NCBI GenBank assembly: GCA_963922205.1
Contig: CAWUHX010000399.1
Span: forward strand, 145,970-209,969
Direction: 5' to 3'
Length of the DNA: 64,000 nt
Source of the DNA: Romanomermis culicivorax
Taxonomy: Eukaryota; Nematoda; Enoplea; Mermithida; Mermithidae
The notes under the pieces were generated by a model. That model saw only the letters and a program-made list of their open reading frames with translations, made no database searches and was not told the DNA's origin. Position numbers and translations under genes: made by a program. Positions 1-10,534 of the stretch are shown piece by piece. Each line of letters begins with the position of its first letter. Position 1 is the first letter of the stretch.

Positions 1-313
1 ATTTACTTAATACATCTATACATGTAAGCATAAATTTGTATCCATCGTTAAAATCTGCTAAAGAAGACATATCTGCCAAATCAATTTCCCATTGTTGATC
101 CATAGCTGTAACATAAATACGATTACGTGAAAATTTTTTGTTGACTTGTTTATGTAGAGTATAACTATCTTGTTTTGAAAGCCAATCTTTAACATTTTTA
201 CGTGTAATTGTTTTACGGTGCTTTCTAGCTTCAGCATATAATTTTTCAATACTAGAAAAAGCTGAGGGATTTCCGTGTAAATTTTTGTATAATTTCGAAA
301 GTAAGGTGTTCAT
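1..313 (-). CDS. Polinton/Maverick integrase, N-terminal part (runs off window)
   Basis: Retroviral-type DDE integrase that would insert a Polinton into host DNA. Reading leftward from an ATG at 311-313 the frame stays open to the window edge (about 104 codons). It starts MNTLLSKLYKNLHGNP, is rich in Lys/Arg, and contains a DQQWEIDLADM stretch, which matches the first catalytic Asp region of integrase cores. The other catalytic residues lie beyond the edge. It is the last of a minus-strand gene series and starts just 4 bp after the stop of the next gene (318). The family assignment rests on this motif plus the packaging ATPase and protein-primed polymerase nearby. Confidence is good for the family; completeness is unknown. 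Confidence 0.75.
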   Translation of the reverse strand, partial: MNTLLSKLYKNLHGNPSAFSSIEKLYAEARKHRKTITRKNVKDWLSKQDSYTLHKQVNKKFSRNRIYVTAMDQQWEIDLADMSSLADFNDGYKFMLTCIDVLSK

Positions 314-317
314 CGCT

Positions 318-1175
318 CTAGTACAAAGGAGTATACCGTCTAAGTGCTCTAGCTTTGCGCCGTATCTTCTTTTCTGTCGAGTTTCCTTTATTAAAGAATG
401 AATCGTCTTTGATATCTTCCTCGGCACCACTTGAAAATAAATCAACACCTTTCACAAGTGGTTTATTCAACCGCTTGACACTACTAACTGCATGATCATC
501 TGATTCTTCCGGAGGTGTATGGTAGGAGAGTTTCCGAGGTAAAGTGAATAACATTTTACGTAATGGGTTTCCTATAGCCTCTAATGGTACATTATATTTT
601 TTCAAAGCATTAACAAACTCATCTACTCCAAGCGTTTGCGTAATTTTTGAACGTTTACGAGACAAATCATGTAATAAATCAATAATATGTGATCCTTCAA
701 TTAATTTTCCATCAATTAATACTTCACCTTGCTTATTAACATTTATACTAGGGTTACGTCGCACATGCTCCAATAATAAGGATGCCGAGCGTTTAAACTG
801 TTTAGGAATACCGCTAAGTAACTTTTCATCGTTCAACCAATTTTTTTCTTTTTGTTTCAAATCGTCACTATCCTTCTCATCTTCTTCGTTATCAATAACT
901 TTTTGTTTTAAAATCACTGTAGTAGGTTGAGCCTTTTCATGTTCAAAAGTTAAATATTGTGAAAATAGTTGCGAGTACATTTTGTATTGTTCTTCAGGTG
1001 TTAACGTATTATCTTTCAAAATGCGCTCTAGCTCGTTACGATACATGTCAACTTGCTTAGCTATACCTGTCTTTTCATTTGAACTCGTCGTCGTCGAAGA
1101 AGAAGAAACCTGAGAGTTATTCAGTTTATTCAGAACCTCCTGAGGTATAAGAGCAAATTTATTAGCAAATTTCAT
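318..1175 (-). CDS. Conserved Polinton-associated protein, 285 aa, function unknown
   Basis: I start this at the ATG at 1173-1175, one base after the stop of the next minus-strand gene (1177); an eight-codon extension would need a TTG start. The protein has a Ser/Thr-rich stretch (around residues 22-35), a charged helical region, an acidic DNEEDEKDSDD segment, then a compact domain with GIPKQFKRSASLLLEHV, a GEVLIDGKLIEGSHIIDLL segment and a later NVPLEAIGNPLRKML. I recall this helix-hairpin-helix layout in unassigned Polinton/adintovirus proteins beside the virion genes, but cannot prove it. A virion or virion-assembly role is an inference from position only. No transmembrane segment is seen. 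Confidence 0.6.
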   Translation of the reverse strand: MKFANKFALIPQEVLNKLNNSQVSSSSTTTSSNEKTGIAKQVDMYRNELERILKDNTLTPEEQYKMYSQLFSQYLTFEHEKAQPTTVILKQKVIDNEEDEKDSDDLKQKEKNWLNDEKLLSGIPKQFKRSASLLLEHVRRNPSINVNKQGEVLIDGKLIEGSHIIDLLHDLSRKRSKITQTLGVDEFVNALKKYNVPLEAIGNPLRKMLFTLPRKLSYHTPPEESDDHAVSSVKRLNKPLVKGVDLFSSGAEEDIKDDSFFNKGNSTEKKIRRKARALRRYTPLY

Positions 1176-1176
1176 T

Positions 1177-1530
1177 CTATAATAATTTCTCTGTAACAAA
1201 ACTTGCTAATGTAGATAATAAAACGGGTAGTACTAGAGGTAAAAATGCTCCACCACTTTGAACAATTCTTACACGTTTATTATGTAAATCTTTTTTCTTG
1301 TTTTTTTCGTGTCTAGTAGCTAAACCTCTGAGCAATAATTTATGTTTGGCCAATTTCTTTTTTAAGTTTGAATTAATAGGAATATTACCGTTCAAAATGT
1401 TCAAACAAATTTCACATATACAACAGATCAAATCGGGGGAAGAATGTTGAAGAAAAGCACGTCTTTGAACACGATTTGAATTTTTCAACACATTGAGCTC
1501 GTGAATATATTTCTTTAATCTAGAAGCCAT
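1177..1530 (-). CDS. Small basic protein with hydrophobic C-terminus, 117 aa
   Basis: The ATG is at 1528-1530 and the stop lies one base before the next gene's ATG (1175), so the two are packed head-to-tail. The N-terminal two thirds is basic, with four Cys clustered around residues 35-42 (LICCICEIC). The C-terminal part has KRVRIVQSGGAFLPLVLPVL then a short hydrophobic stretch. A basic segment followed by a Gln-X-Gly-Gly and a Leu/Pro-rich tail recurs in small Polinton proteins and resembles adenoviral minor core or membrane-lytic peptides. That analogy is my inference; no function is proved. Confidence 0.55.
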   Translation of the reverse strand: MASRLKKYIHELNVLKNSNRVQRRAFLQHSSPDLICCICEICLNILNGNIPINSNLKKKLAKHKLLLRGLATRHEKNKKKDLHNKRVRIVQSGGAFLPLVLPVLLSTLASFVTEKLL

Positions 1531-1612
1531 ACAAAACAGACCGTACAGTACAAAAAAATTTTACAATAATGACCAAATGATGAGTAAACATTGAAATATT
1601 TATTGTATTACA

Positions 1613-2074
1613 TTAAGATAGTAATGAAGCTTCATTTTGTATGACGATATTCAACTCTTCGCGTCTAGAAAAAGCACACAAGTTATTCATATTCATAAAA
1701 AATAGTTTATGAGCTGTATCTAGTTTTAAAAAAAGATCTTCTACAAAAATAGCGCGAGTTTCGACCATATCCAACTCCGTCAGTAATAGTCTAGCAAAAC
1801 ACCAAAATTGTGTAACTTTTTTACGTCCCATAGGTAAACCAACTTCACGCCGTAAATGGTTGCACGCCTTAGCTATGTCTTTGTAAAAAATCTTGGCTTC
1901 GGGTGAGAAACGAGTCCAAAACAAATCAGCTATTTCGCATTTCTGTTTGTTGTTTAGTATTTTACCTTAAATAAAAATACTATAGTTTAATAAATAGTTA
2001 AAGAAGAGATATAAATTTTTACCTTTTACTTTATTTTGCACCATTCTGACAAAAACTTCAAATGCAGCTGACAT
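1613..2074 (-). CDS. HMG-box-like DNA-binding protein of the Polinton, two exons, 134 aa
   Basis: Exon 1 is 2023-2074 (ATG at 2072-2074) and exon 2 is 1613-1965. The 57-nt intron has a GTAAAA donor and a TTTAAG acceptor, and joining keeps the frame (135 codons including stop). Without the first exon the frame lacks an ATG, which is why I prefer the spliced model. The first ~55 residues fit an HMG-box pattern: an aromatic/hydrophobic start (AFEVFVRMV), a middle helix (KQKCEIADLFWTRFS), then PEAKIFYKDIAKACN, corresponding to the W..LS.EEK.PY...A core. The rest is helical with Trp/Phe. It probably binds or bends DNA. The HMG assignment is by eye and should be tested with a profile search. Confidence 0.55.
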
Positions 2075-2134
2075 CGTAATTGTCACAAAACAAACGAATT
2101 ATAGAAAAACGACCAACCTCTTCAAAATTCTCGA

Positions 2135-2608
2135 CTAGACTGATGAAGGGTATAATATTTTTTTCTGATTATGTAATAAAGCTATCGTATCAATATATCG
2201 TAATCTACTTCCATTGATGTACAAGTTTTGAAATTTACTGCTTCGACTACAACAAGAAAATACGACAGGATTGAAAATATATATTTTGAAACACGCTCGT
2301 AATTGCATAAATTGTCCGTCATTCTGAGGACAATGTAAAATTTTTTCTACATAACGTAGTAAGGGTATTATATGTAATTTATAATTTTCCCGTAATAATA
2401 ATAATAATTTCTGATCTGTAACATTTTTTGTGTTTGGTATCGTAAAATCTGTAACATTTTTTGTGTTTGGTATCGTAAAATCTGTAACATTTACAGGTTC
2501 TTCTTCATTTTCATAAAATTGAAAAGGGTATTGTACCCATACAATAAAAACAGCTATGAAAAGGATCACAGCGAGAGTGTTTAAAAAAATGTGTTTACTG
2601 TATATCAT
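2135..2608 (-). CDS. Type II membrane protein with tandem NVTDFTIPNTK repeats, 157 aa
   Basis: The ATG is at 2606-2608. Residues ~8-26 form one strong hydrophobic segment (NTLAVILFIAVFIVWVQY) preceded by a Lys/His, so it should be a signal anchor. The luminal side has an acidic stretch, then two exact copies of an 11-residue unit (NVTDFTIPNTK) plus a partial third; each copy offers an N-glycosylation site. The C-terminal part is Cys-containing (four Cys around residues 93-120) and ends in PSSV. The gene lies between the HMG-like gene and the packaging ATPase on the same strand. I do not recognise the family. A role in the virion envelope or cell surface would be speculation. Confidence 0.5.
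   Translation of the reverse strand: MIYSKHIFLNTLAVILFIAVFIVWVQYPFQFYENEEEPVNVTDFTIPNTKNVTDFTIPNTKNVTDQKLLLLLRENYKLHIIPLLRYVEKILHCPQNDGQFMQLRACFKIYIFNPVVFSCCSRSSKFQNLYINGSRLRYIDTIALLHNQKKILYPSSV
2409..2490 (-). repeat. 33-bp direct repeat inside the membrane-protein gene
   Basis: Two exact 33-bp copies plus a partial third lie in tandem; they encode the repeated NVTDFTIPNTK unit. The exact nucleotide identity indicates recent expansion in multiples of three. Confidence 0.75.
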
Positions 2609-2666
2609 ATCGCTAAAATAATAGGATCCGACTAACCTGTATAAAGTTTTTTGTAAAAATGATGAA

Positions 2667-3323
2667 TCATTTAGGTGTATACAAAATCATATGATCATTG
2701 TCGGGGAATATATTAGATCTAAGTCGATATTTTTCAGGACATGTCTGTGTAAGATCTATTAATAAATAACCGTATGGTTTACTAGTAGCATCCTCATACG
2801 ATTCTATGAAATAATTTGAGGTAGTTGGAAAAATCTGTCGAGCCAGTGTGCGGACTTGTAATCTATCGCTTGGGTTTTTTAAAAGAATTAAATATTGAGC
2901 GTTTATCCTACTCGTACGCATTCCATCAAAAAAGGCATTCTGAACTATATGTATAATTGATATATTCCAATGATGCGATCCTTTAGTAAAAAGTTGAGTT
3001 AAACTTTGATCATTCTTCATCTCTTGCATCATATCATCCATAATTAATAATTTAGGTGTATCTTTACTTTTCTGAAGTTCATTCAAATCAGGCGAACCTT
3101 GAATAAATTCTACATAAGAACATTTCTGAACTAATTCATCGTAAGCTTCTTGCCATTCCGAATAACACCAATAAATTTTCACAGGAGCAGGGTGAAGCAT
3201 TTCTTTAGCAAAAATTACAAGTTTTTTAACAAATTGTGTTTTTCCTGATTTTGTTGGAGCAGAAACTATACAGTTAAATGGATGTTTCCATATATAAAAC
3301 TTTTCATCATCATCATTTGACAT
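2667..3323 (-). CDS. Polinton DNA-packaging ATPase (FtsK-HerA / A32-like), 218 aa
   Basis: P-loop ATPase that would pump element DNA into capsids. Walker A is SAPTKSGKT (residues ~21-29) and Walker B is KLLIMDDM (~91-98, hydrophobic run then Asp-Asp). A later HHWNISIIHIVQN (about 125-137) fits the sensor/Gln strand of A32-type ATPases. Length is normal for the short Polinton form. I start at MSNDDDEK (ATG 3321-3323); an upstream extension of nine codons lacks an ATG. It lies on the same strand as the integrase and small proteins. This gene and the polymerase are the strongest evidence that the element is a Polinton. Confidence 0.85.
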   Translation of the reverse strand: MSNDDDEKFYIWKHPFNCIVSAPTKSGKTQFVKKLVIFAKEMLHPAPVKIYWCYSEWQEAYDELVQKCSYVEFIQGSPDLNELQKSKDTPKLLIMDDMMQEMKNDQSLTQLFTKGSHHWNISIIHIVQNAFFDGMRTSRINAQYLILLKNPSDRLQVRTLARQIFPTTSNYFIESYEDATSKPYGYLLIDLTQTCPEKYRLRSNIFPDNDHMILYTPK

Positions 3324-3634
3324 CTCTTTTTTGACAACAACAAAAACCAACCACCTTTTTACTTGAACAATTTTTAAAATGATTTTTATTATTATTTAAA
3401 ACAAAATGTTACATAATTATCAAAATTACAATATAAAACAGTGCACATGTAAAACATAAAGATAGATGATTATATAAAATAGAATAGCATTACTGTATGC
3501 AAAATATACGCGCAATGTATGTATGAAATTATATATAACAAGCAAATACGTAAGCAATTACATAAGCAATCAAAATATAGCTAATTAAAACATACAAGCT
3601 GTAATGAATGAATGAATGAATGTAAGCAAAACTT
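3324..3634. other. Gap between packaging ATPase and the next Polinton gene; no gene seen
   Basis: AT-rich spacer of about 310 bp. It has a TGAA/ATGA simple repeat (about 3603-3622) close to the stop of the 384-aa gene. No open frame with a convincing protein or splice pattern was seen. Confidence 0.6.
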
Positions 3635-4857
3635 TTACAATTTACTGTTAATAAAATCGCGTAGTGTTTTGATAACAACAGCATCATCAAAATCATAATG
3701 ATAACCTTCATCAATAAAACAAGCTACAGTATCCTTAAGAATTTTACGGCCAGTACTTGTAAGTGGTATACATCTAAATATGTCAATCATCTGTTTAAAA
3801 GCGCGAAGACTGTAATAACCTTGAACTTCACCTATAACATATTCAAAACAGTCAATGATAAGTCCCATCTTTTCATATAAACGATTAACTGTTGGTGTAA
3901 TTGCGATATTATATATGGAATTACGAGCTGGACACTGATGATCCTCAACAATTCCTACCTCTTTCGCGCAATAACAATCAAAAATACACCCATTAAAGAT
4001 GTCTTGTATAACTAACTCAGCACATATAATTATAAATAATTTTTCACCTTTTACTACTTGCTCATCAAAAAACCATGGAATATCTAAACCCGGAACACGT
4101 AACTCACAAATACGTCTGGTTTCGGCATCCAACGAATTGGTATCCGACGTTGAATCGTAGTCTGGATCATTGAAACAATTGATGAAGAGATCATTAATAA
4201 ACGACGTTTGAACGCTAGCTTCCTTTTGATCTTCACGAGCATTGCTTTGTTCTCCGGCGAATTTTGTAGCATGAATCCCTTCTTCTTCTTTTATAATTTT
4301 CTTATCTGCACCGACTTCTTCTTCTTCTTTAACGATTTTCGGGGTAGAACCATTTTTTCCAGCTACGTCGTCGTTTTCGTTTGTTTTGCGTTTTATCGCT
4401 AGCTGGAAATTTGCTGCTAAAGCGTTGTACTCGTTTGAAATAGCTGGAGCTATCTCATGTATCATATTGGTCCAGCGCCAAAATTGCTAAAGAATAAAAC
4501 ATTATATTTTAAAAGAAAGAAAGAAAGAAAGAAAGAATTCATATATCAACTCACTTCTTTAGATAAGCACCGTGTCGTTCCATTAAACAAATTGTTAAAT
4601 CGTACTGTAACCCCGTCGCTCTCGACCAGCATTTTATAACCAAGGTTGATGCTGCATCGACCTCCATGTGAAAATGTCTTTTCAATAATATTGACATTGC
4701 GACCTAGTATACCGTATTGTGGTAAAATGAGCTTGAATCCGCGACCGTACGCCTCTTTTGTTTTAGGGTCGACGTTACGAAAATAGATTGACACGTATCT
4801 ACCTTCAACCACTACAAATAATGCCATGTTTTCGTCTAACATAAACTGGTGTTCCAT
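3635..4857 (-). CDS. Spliced Polinton protein, 384 aa, possible PC4-like ssDNA-binding N-terminus
   Basis: Exon 1 is 4555-4857 (ATG 4855-4857, MEHQFMLDENMALF). The intron 4487-4554 has a GTGAGT donor and a TTCTTTAG acceptor. Exon 2 is 3635-4486. Phase is 0 on both sides and joining gives ..LSKEQFWRWTNMIHE.. in one frame, so the splice is well supported. Residues ~1-110 hold two beta-rich stretches (EGRYVSIYFRNV and GVTVRFNN..CLSKEQFWRW) that resemble the strand-strand-LSxEQW pattern of PC4-type single-strand DNA-binding domains. A linker rich in Lys/Glu follows (~135-200). The C-terminal half has many Cys (CYCAKE..CPARN) and no clear family. It is divergently transcribed from the polymerase. 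The PC4 idea is an inference. Confidence 0.6.
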
Positions 4858-5668
4858 TTTTGAAAATTCTTGAAGAAATATTAAAGAGAGAGAGAGAGAA
4901 GAAGCGAGTAGTTTTTGTAGCAACAAAACAGATAAATGTATAAAGTGTTCAAAATTTTTGAGTAAAAGGAGGTTATAGTTATAATAAAATAACCAAGATA
5001 TATAGCTTATAGCTGTAAGAGGAGGAGTTATAAGCATAATAAATATTCAAGACATATATCCTACAGTATTCTACTATTCTGAGGAGTATATGAGAGGAGG
5101 AGCTATGTTCTACAAAAATAAAATAAAATGTGTTTATGTGGTACGGTAACCTTTGAGATCAAAGCTAGAAAAATATATGTGTTTTATGTGTTATAGTAAT
5201 TATCAAGGTCAAAGCTATAGAAGCAATATAGCCACGTGCGCATGAGTTATAAGGGTCTTTAAAGCTTTTCCACATAAAAAGAAAAGATGGTGCAACAGGG
5301 TTATAAGCAGCTATTACAGTTATTTTATAGCTTCAAGAATCAAAACAAAAATACTAGGGTTGTACAGTAAAACAGGTTTTCAACTGGTTTTAACTGGTTA
5401 TATGCTAATAAAATAAGCTAAAGAAATGATATGGGCACGTGTTCATGAGTTATAGAGGTCTTTAAAGCTTTCCCATCATAAAAAAGAAAAGTACTACATT
5501 AACCTCGTAAACAATAATTAAATCTCTACCATAAAATTAATAGTTTTTGCTGATTTATAAAAATTTTCTATTATTATTATTATTACTGTATAAGTTTTTG
5601 ATGAATAGGTTGTTTTCTATTTTTCTAGTTTATAGTTTTTATATTTTCTAGTTTAGATAATTTTTATA
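4858..5668. promoter_or_regulatory. Divergent intergenic region of the Polinton with duplicated ~55-bp block
   Basis: This 810-bp region separates the minus-strand genes from the plus-strand polymerase, so it must hold both promoters. Two similar blocks at ~5234-5290 and ~5433-5490 share ATGAGTTATA, then GGTCTTTAAAGCTTT and AAAAAGAAAAG. GGAGGAG(T/C)TAT also occurs twice (~5021 and ~5095). An AG dinucleotide run lies at ~4888-4901. I see no open frame of interest here. Confidence 0.5.
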
Positions 5669-8600
5669 ATGAAACCTATTTATGAGGATATTACTTCGGA
5701 CGAAGACGACATGCCTATGGAAATTTTAGAAGATATTACTTCTGATGAAGACGACGATGAAACAATAGTGAATGAGTCTTCAGAGAATATTACCTCTGAG
5801 AAAGAAGAAGAAGAAACACTCGATAATAATAATATTTTGGAAGAAGAAGAAGAAGGAACTGTTTTAGATTATGATGATGAAGATGATCAATACAAAAGTT
5901 ATACGCCTTACAGTTCTGATGAGGAAGAAATTTACGAAACAGCTCAAATTGGTGGTGGTGGTGGGGGTAGTGGAGGTGTAACGAATGCATCTTTTGTTGC
6001 GGATGATTTTTTCGAACTAGGTCAACCCAGTACTGTAAATATTAGGCGTTTTAATACCGAAGGTCGCGAGTACTCTGTGAACTTTCGTAATACTGAACAT
6101 ATGGATGATTTAAATGCTCAAATAGTGCCAACATTTCAACGTATAGTAGAGCGAATTTCTGAGAATGTCGCTGATAATGCGTTTATAGGGTTTTCCTTTG
6201 ACCATCCAGATTTGACAAAAGGTCGTGTTTTGATACCTTTTAGACCGAAACATGCTTTAACTGGAGATTTGATTGTAAACACTCTTAATGCTGTTCTTCA
6301 ATCAAATGAGCAAATACAAATTGATAGTCGTCAGTCTACAATTCGTACCATTGTTGTAACACGGCCTGCGGGTAGCGGTAAGCTGATTAAAATTACTTAT
6401 GTAAGATTTTTATTTATTTATTTATTTAAGGTATTCACAATGCTCATCAATATTTAAAACATAATGATTTTCTAAAAGATAAACGCTGTATTATTCAAAT
6501 CAGCAACACGGATGATTTATGTTTTGCTAGAGCTCTAGTTGTTGCTAGAGCTTACATTCATAAAAAAGATAAGAATGCTGAGCACAAATGGGAAAGTATT
6601 CGAAAGTCTGACAAGTCACATCTGCTGCAAACAAAGGTTGCTAAAGAACTGATGACCTTAGCAGGCTTAGCTAATCATCAAGGAGCTTGCGGTTTTCATC
6701 AGTGGGAACAATTGCAAACTGTTTTATTACCCGATTATCAAATCAAAGTTTTTAGCAGAGAACGCTTTAAAGATTTAATATTTAGAGGTTAGAGTTTTTT
6801 ATTTTTCAGTTATTGTGTACGTATTTAGAGTTTTAAGGACCTGAAGCAACGCATGTTTTAAATATTTACCACCATGATAACCATTACTCCGTCATTACAA
6901 AGATGCCTGGATTTTTTGACCGCAGCTACTTTTGTCCTCATTGCGATCTGGCCTACAACAACAAAATGGAACACAGATGCAGAAACGTTTGTCCTCTGTG
7001 TTACAATACACCCCCATGTAATCAATTTAATGCTCGAAAATGCAAAGATTGTCTGCGATATTTTAAAAACGATAAGTGTTTTGCTCGACACAAGCTTGTT
7101 TTTACTCAAAGAGGTCAATCCAAACGTCAAAAAACAGGTTTATCTATTTGCGATCGTTTCAAAGTGTGCGAACAATGTGATACACTGGTTCGACGAGCAC
7201 ATTCTAATCCTCATAATTGCGGTTATTTTGAATGTAAAACATGCAAGAAAAGCGTACCTAAAAAAGGTATTAGATATGGTGTAATTATTTTATTTTATTT
7301 TATTTTATATGAAAATTTTTATTTTAGATCATTTATGTTTTATGCAACCTGTTGGTAGCAAGCAAATTGAAGAGGAAGAAGATATATTTGAAACAAATGT
7401 TGATGAGGATGAGTGTCTAGATGATAATGAAACAGGAATTACCGATAAATGTCCTGGTAATCAAAAATTTGTTTTTTATGATTTTGAGACTACACAGGAA
7501 AAAATTCTACGACAAAGCGAATTAGGGGATGTGTTCGAACATGAACCAAATTTATGTGTTGTCCATACTGTATGCGATCAGTGTTGTCAAAAAGAGGGAA
7601 ATTTTTGCTGCAATACATGCGGTCAACGCGAACGTATTTTCAAAGGATCTACATGTCTAAATGATTTCTGCGAATACCTTTTTGCAAAAGGTATGAAAAA
7701 CATTACTGCAATAGCGCATAATTCTCGAGGATTCGATGGACAATTTATAATGCAGTTTTTGTATCGTAATGGACATCATAAACTACATATCATTAATAAG
7801 GGTGAATTAGTAAATTGTTTATAGTTTTTCATTTTCATCTATTTATTTATTTTTAGGTTTAGAGCTGATGTGTATCAAAGTAGGGTCGATAAAAATTATT
7901 GATTCTCTGAACTTTCTTCCGATGCCTTTGGCGGCTTTACCGAAAACATTTGGAATAAGTGAAATATGTAAAGGATATTTCCCTCATTTCTTTAACAGAA
8001 AAGAAAATTACGGATATATTGGCTCATATCCATCACCCAATATGTACGGTTACAATGCTATGAAACCTGCGGCTCGTGCCACGTTTCTGGAGTGGTATAA
8101 TCGAAAGCTTGAAGCAGTAAGTTTGCAAAAGTATAAAGTTTTGCATTTAAATGCATCATTGTTTAGGGTTGTCAATTTAATTTTGATAATGAGTTAATTG
8201 ACTACTGTCGTAGCGATGTGCAAGTTTTACGACAATGTTGTATGAAATTTCGCGATATTTTTATGGAAGAAACAAATGTCGATCCTTTTGAAAATTCAAT
8301 AACCATTGCTAGTGCTTGCAACTTAGTTTTCCGACGTTTATTTTTGAAGCCAGATACTATTGGTGTAATACCATACAAAGGTTATGGTAAAGAAGAAAGA
8401 CAATCTGTTATAGCCTTAAAATGGTTGAAGTGGTTAGTCCATAAAAATGAAAACCTGTATATTCGACATAAACTTAATGGTGGCGAAGTTCAAATTGGAA
8501 GATACAGAGTTGATGGTTTATCAGGTAATTTTGTTCAAATTTTTGAAATTTTAATATCTATATGTTTGCTCATTAAGACACTACAATTTATGAATTTCAC

Positions 8601-10464
8601 GGTTGTTATTGGCATGGTTGCCCTAAATGTATGAAAAATAGATATCAATTAACAGCCGATAATAATACAAAAGCAGTCGATGCATATGAGCGCACTTTTA
8701 ACCGTGTTATGGAACTTCAATCACTCGGTTATAGCGTAGTGGAAATGTGGGAGTGCGAACTTTTACAACAACTTCACTCAGATCCCGAAATGAAAACATT
8801 TTTTGATACAGTCAAAATACCGGAACCTATAAATCCTCGAGAAGGTAAAATCTTGAATTGTTCTTTTTTTATTTTGTCAAAAGTTTTCTTGTTTTAGCTT
8901 TCTTTGGTGGTCGCACTAATGCTGTAAAACTGTATCATAAAATTAAGTACAATGAAGATGGTACACCTGCAGAAAAGATCAATTATGTAGATGTATGCAG
9001 TTTATACCCGTTTGTCAACAAATATGGGAAATACCCTACAGGTCATCCAAAAATCTTTACTGAAGATTTTGAAGAGGTCAGTTCAACGTCACAACCTTAT
9101 GAGGGGTTAATCAAGTGTAAGGTTTTACCACCTCCCAAACTCTTACATCCTGTTTTACCGTATCGACATGGTGGTAAATTATTGTTTCCTTTATGCAAAA
9201 CTTGCACGCATGATTCACAAAAGACCGCATGCGTGCATAACGACCAAGACAGAGCATTAGACGGTACATGGGTTACGATAGAATTATATAAAGCCTTAGA
9301 GAAGGGATATAAGGTATATTGTTACGGTAATGGTTCTTTTTCTATGTATATTATTTTTGTTTCAGATCCTCAAGATTTTCGAGGTTTGGCATTATGATAA
9401 TATTGAGCAATATCATCCAACCAAAAACCCCACTGGTGGTTTATTTACTCAATACGTCAATACCTTTATGAAAATGAAACTAGTAAATTTTATATTATGT
9501 AAATGTGACAGAATTTGATTGTAATTTTTATAGGAGAGTGAAGGCTATCCTGCTAAAGCTCAGACAGATGAGCAAAAACGTGAATACGAGATGGAGGTCT
9601 ACAATCGTGAGAATATTTCATTGGATTCTTCAAAAATTTTAAAAAATCCTGGAAAGAGGGCTTTGGCTAAATTAATGCTAAATTCTTTCTGGGGAAAAGT
9701 AACTATGCATAGTTTTTTGTATTTCATTTAATTATTTTTATGTTTTTTAGTTTGGTCAACGAAACAATATGGATAAGACTGTTATCCACAATGCACCCAA
9801 AGAATATTTTGAACTTGTGATGAATGTCGCCAATATTATTAAGAATGTTAGACTAATCAATGAACAATTGGTGTCAACAACATATTGTCAACATGATGAT
9901 TTTGCCGAAGTCATGGGAAATACTAACGCTGTTATTGCAGCTTATACAACGGCTCAAGCTCGATTAAAGTTATATTCTTACATTGAGCGATTAAAAAGTC
10001 GAGTATTGTATTTTGACACGGATAGTATTATTTACCTGTCAACAGTTGACAAACAACAATATCAAGTACCCACTGGTTGGTGTCTTGGTGAAATGACTGA
10101 CGAGTTACGTGAATATGGTTCTGGATCTTACATTACCGAATTTGTTAGTGGAGGTCCTAAAAATTACGCCTACAGGTTGTACAGTCCCTCTACAGACCAA
10201 TACCGTCACGTAATCAAAGTCCGCGGTATCACTTTGTCATCAGATACTATGAAAAAAGTTAATTTTTATTCGCTTCGTCGAATGGTTTTTGCTTTTGTAA
10301 AAAACAATGGAAAAGAAGAAGTAGATGTACATAGTCTCCGTATAGAGCGTCAGCAAGATCGTAAAGTTGTTACTCGTAAAACTTTGAAAAAATTTTGTAT
10401 AGTATATGATAAACGTATTTTGAAACGTAATTTTTGTACATTTCCTTATAGTTGGACTAAATAA
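5669..10464 (+). CDS. polB: Polinton protein-primed family B DNA polymerase, 11 exons, 1421 aa
   Basis: Replicative polymerase of the element. Exons: 5669-6377, 6431-6787, 6838-7266, 7328-7801, 7857-8116, 8167-8524, 8578-8844, 8898-9313, 9366-9482, 9534-9698, 9751-10464. The ten introns are 50-61 nt with GT..AG ends (acceptors mostly TTTTAG, TTTAAG or TTTCAG); every join keeps the frame. In order: an acidic N-terminus with repeated EDITSDED units, a Gly run, a Cys/His-rich segment (YFCPHCDLAY, CPLCYNTPPC), Exo I FYDFETT (~548-554), Exo II AHNSRGFDGQF, Exo III YCRSDVQVL, YEFHGCYWHGCPKC, Pol A DVCSLYPFVN (~983), motif B KLMLNSFWGK and Pol C YFDTDS (~1271-1276). All catalytic acidic residues are present, so it looks intact. 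AATAAA follows at 10471. Confidence 0.92.
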
Positions 10465-10470
10465 TTTTAC

Positions 10471-10476
10471 AATAAA
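10471..10476 (+). terminator. Polyadenylation signal of the polymerase gene
   Basis: AATAAA begins 7 bp after the polymerase stop codon, within normal range for a compact gene. Confidence 0.6.
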
Positions 10477-10534
10477 GTAGAATGTTGCATCGAATTAAAA
10501 ATTTTTCTTTTTGATATGCAAAGATTTTTTCTTT

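Noticed and set aside
544-930. 128-codon plus-strand frame
   Set aside because: It lies antisense to a Polinton gene with coherent protein features; the frame shows no motif.
6788-6809. 22-nt intron option after polymerase exon 2
   Set aside because: Too short; the acceptor at 6837 gives a 50-nt intron and restores a conserved stretch.
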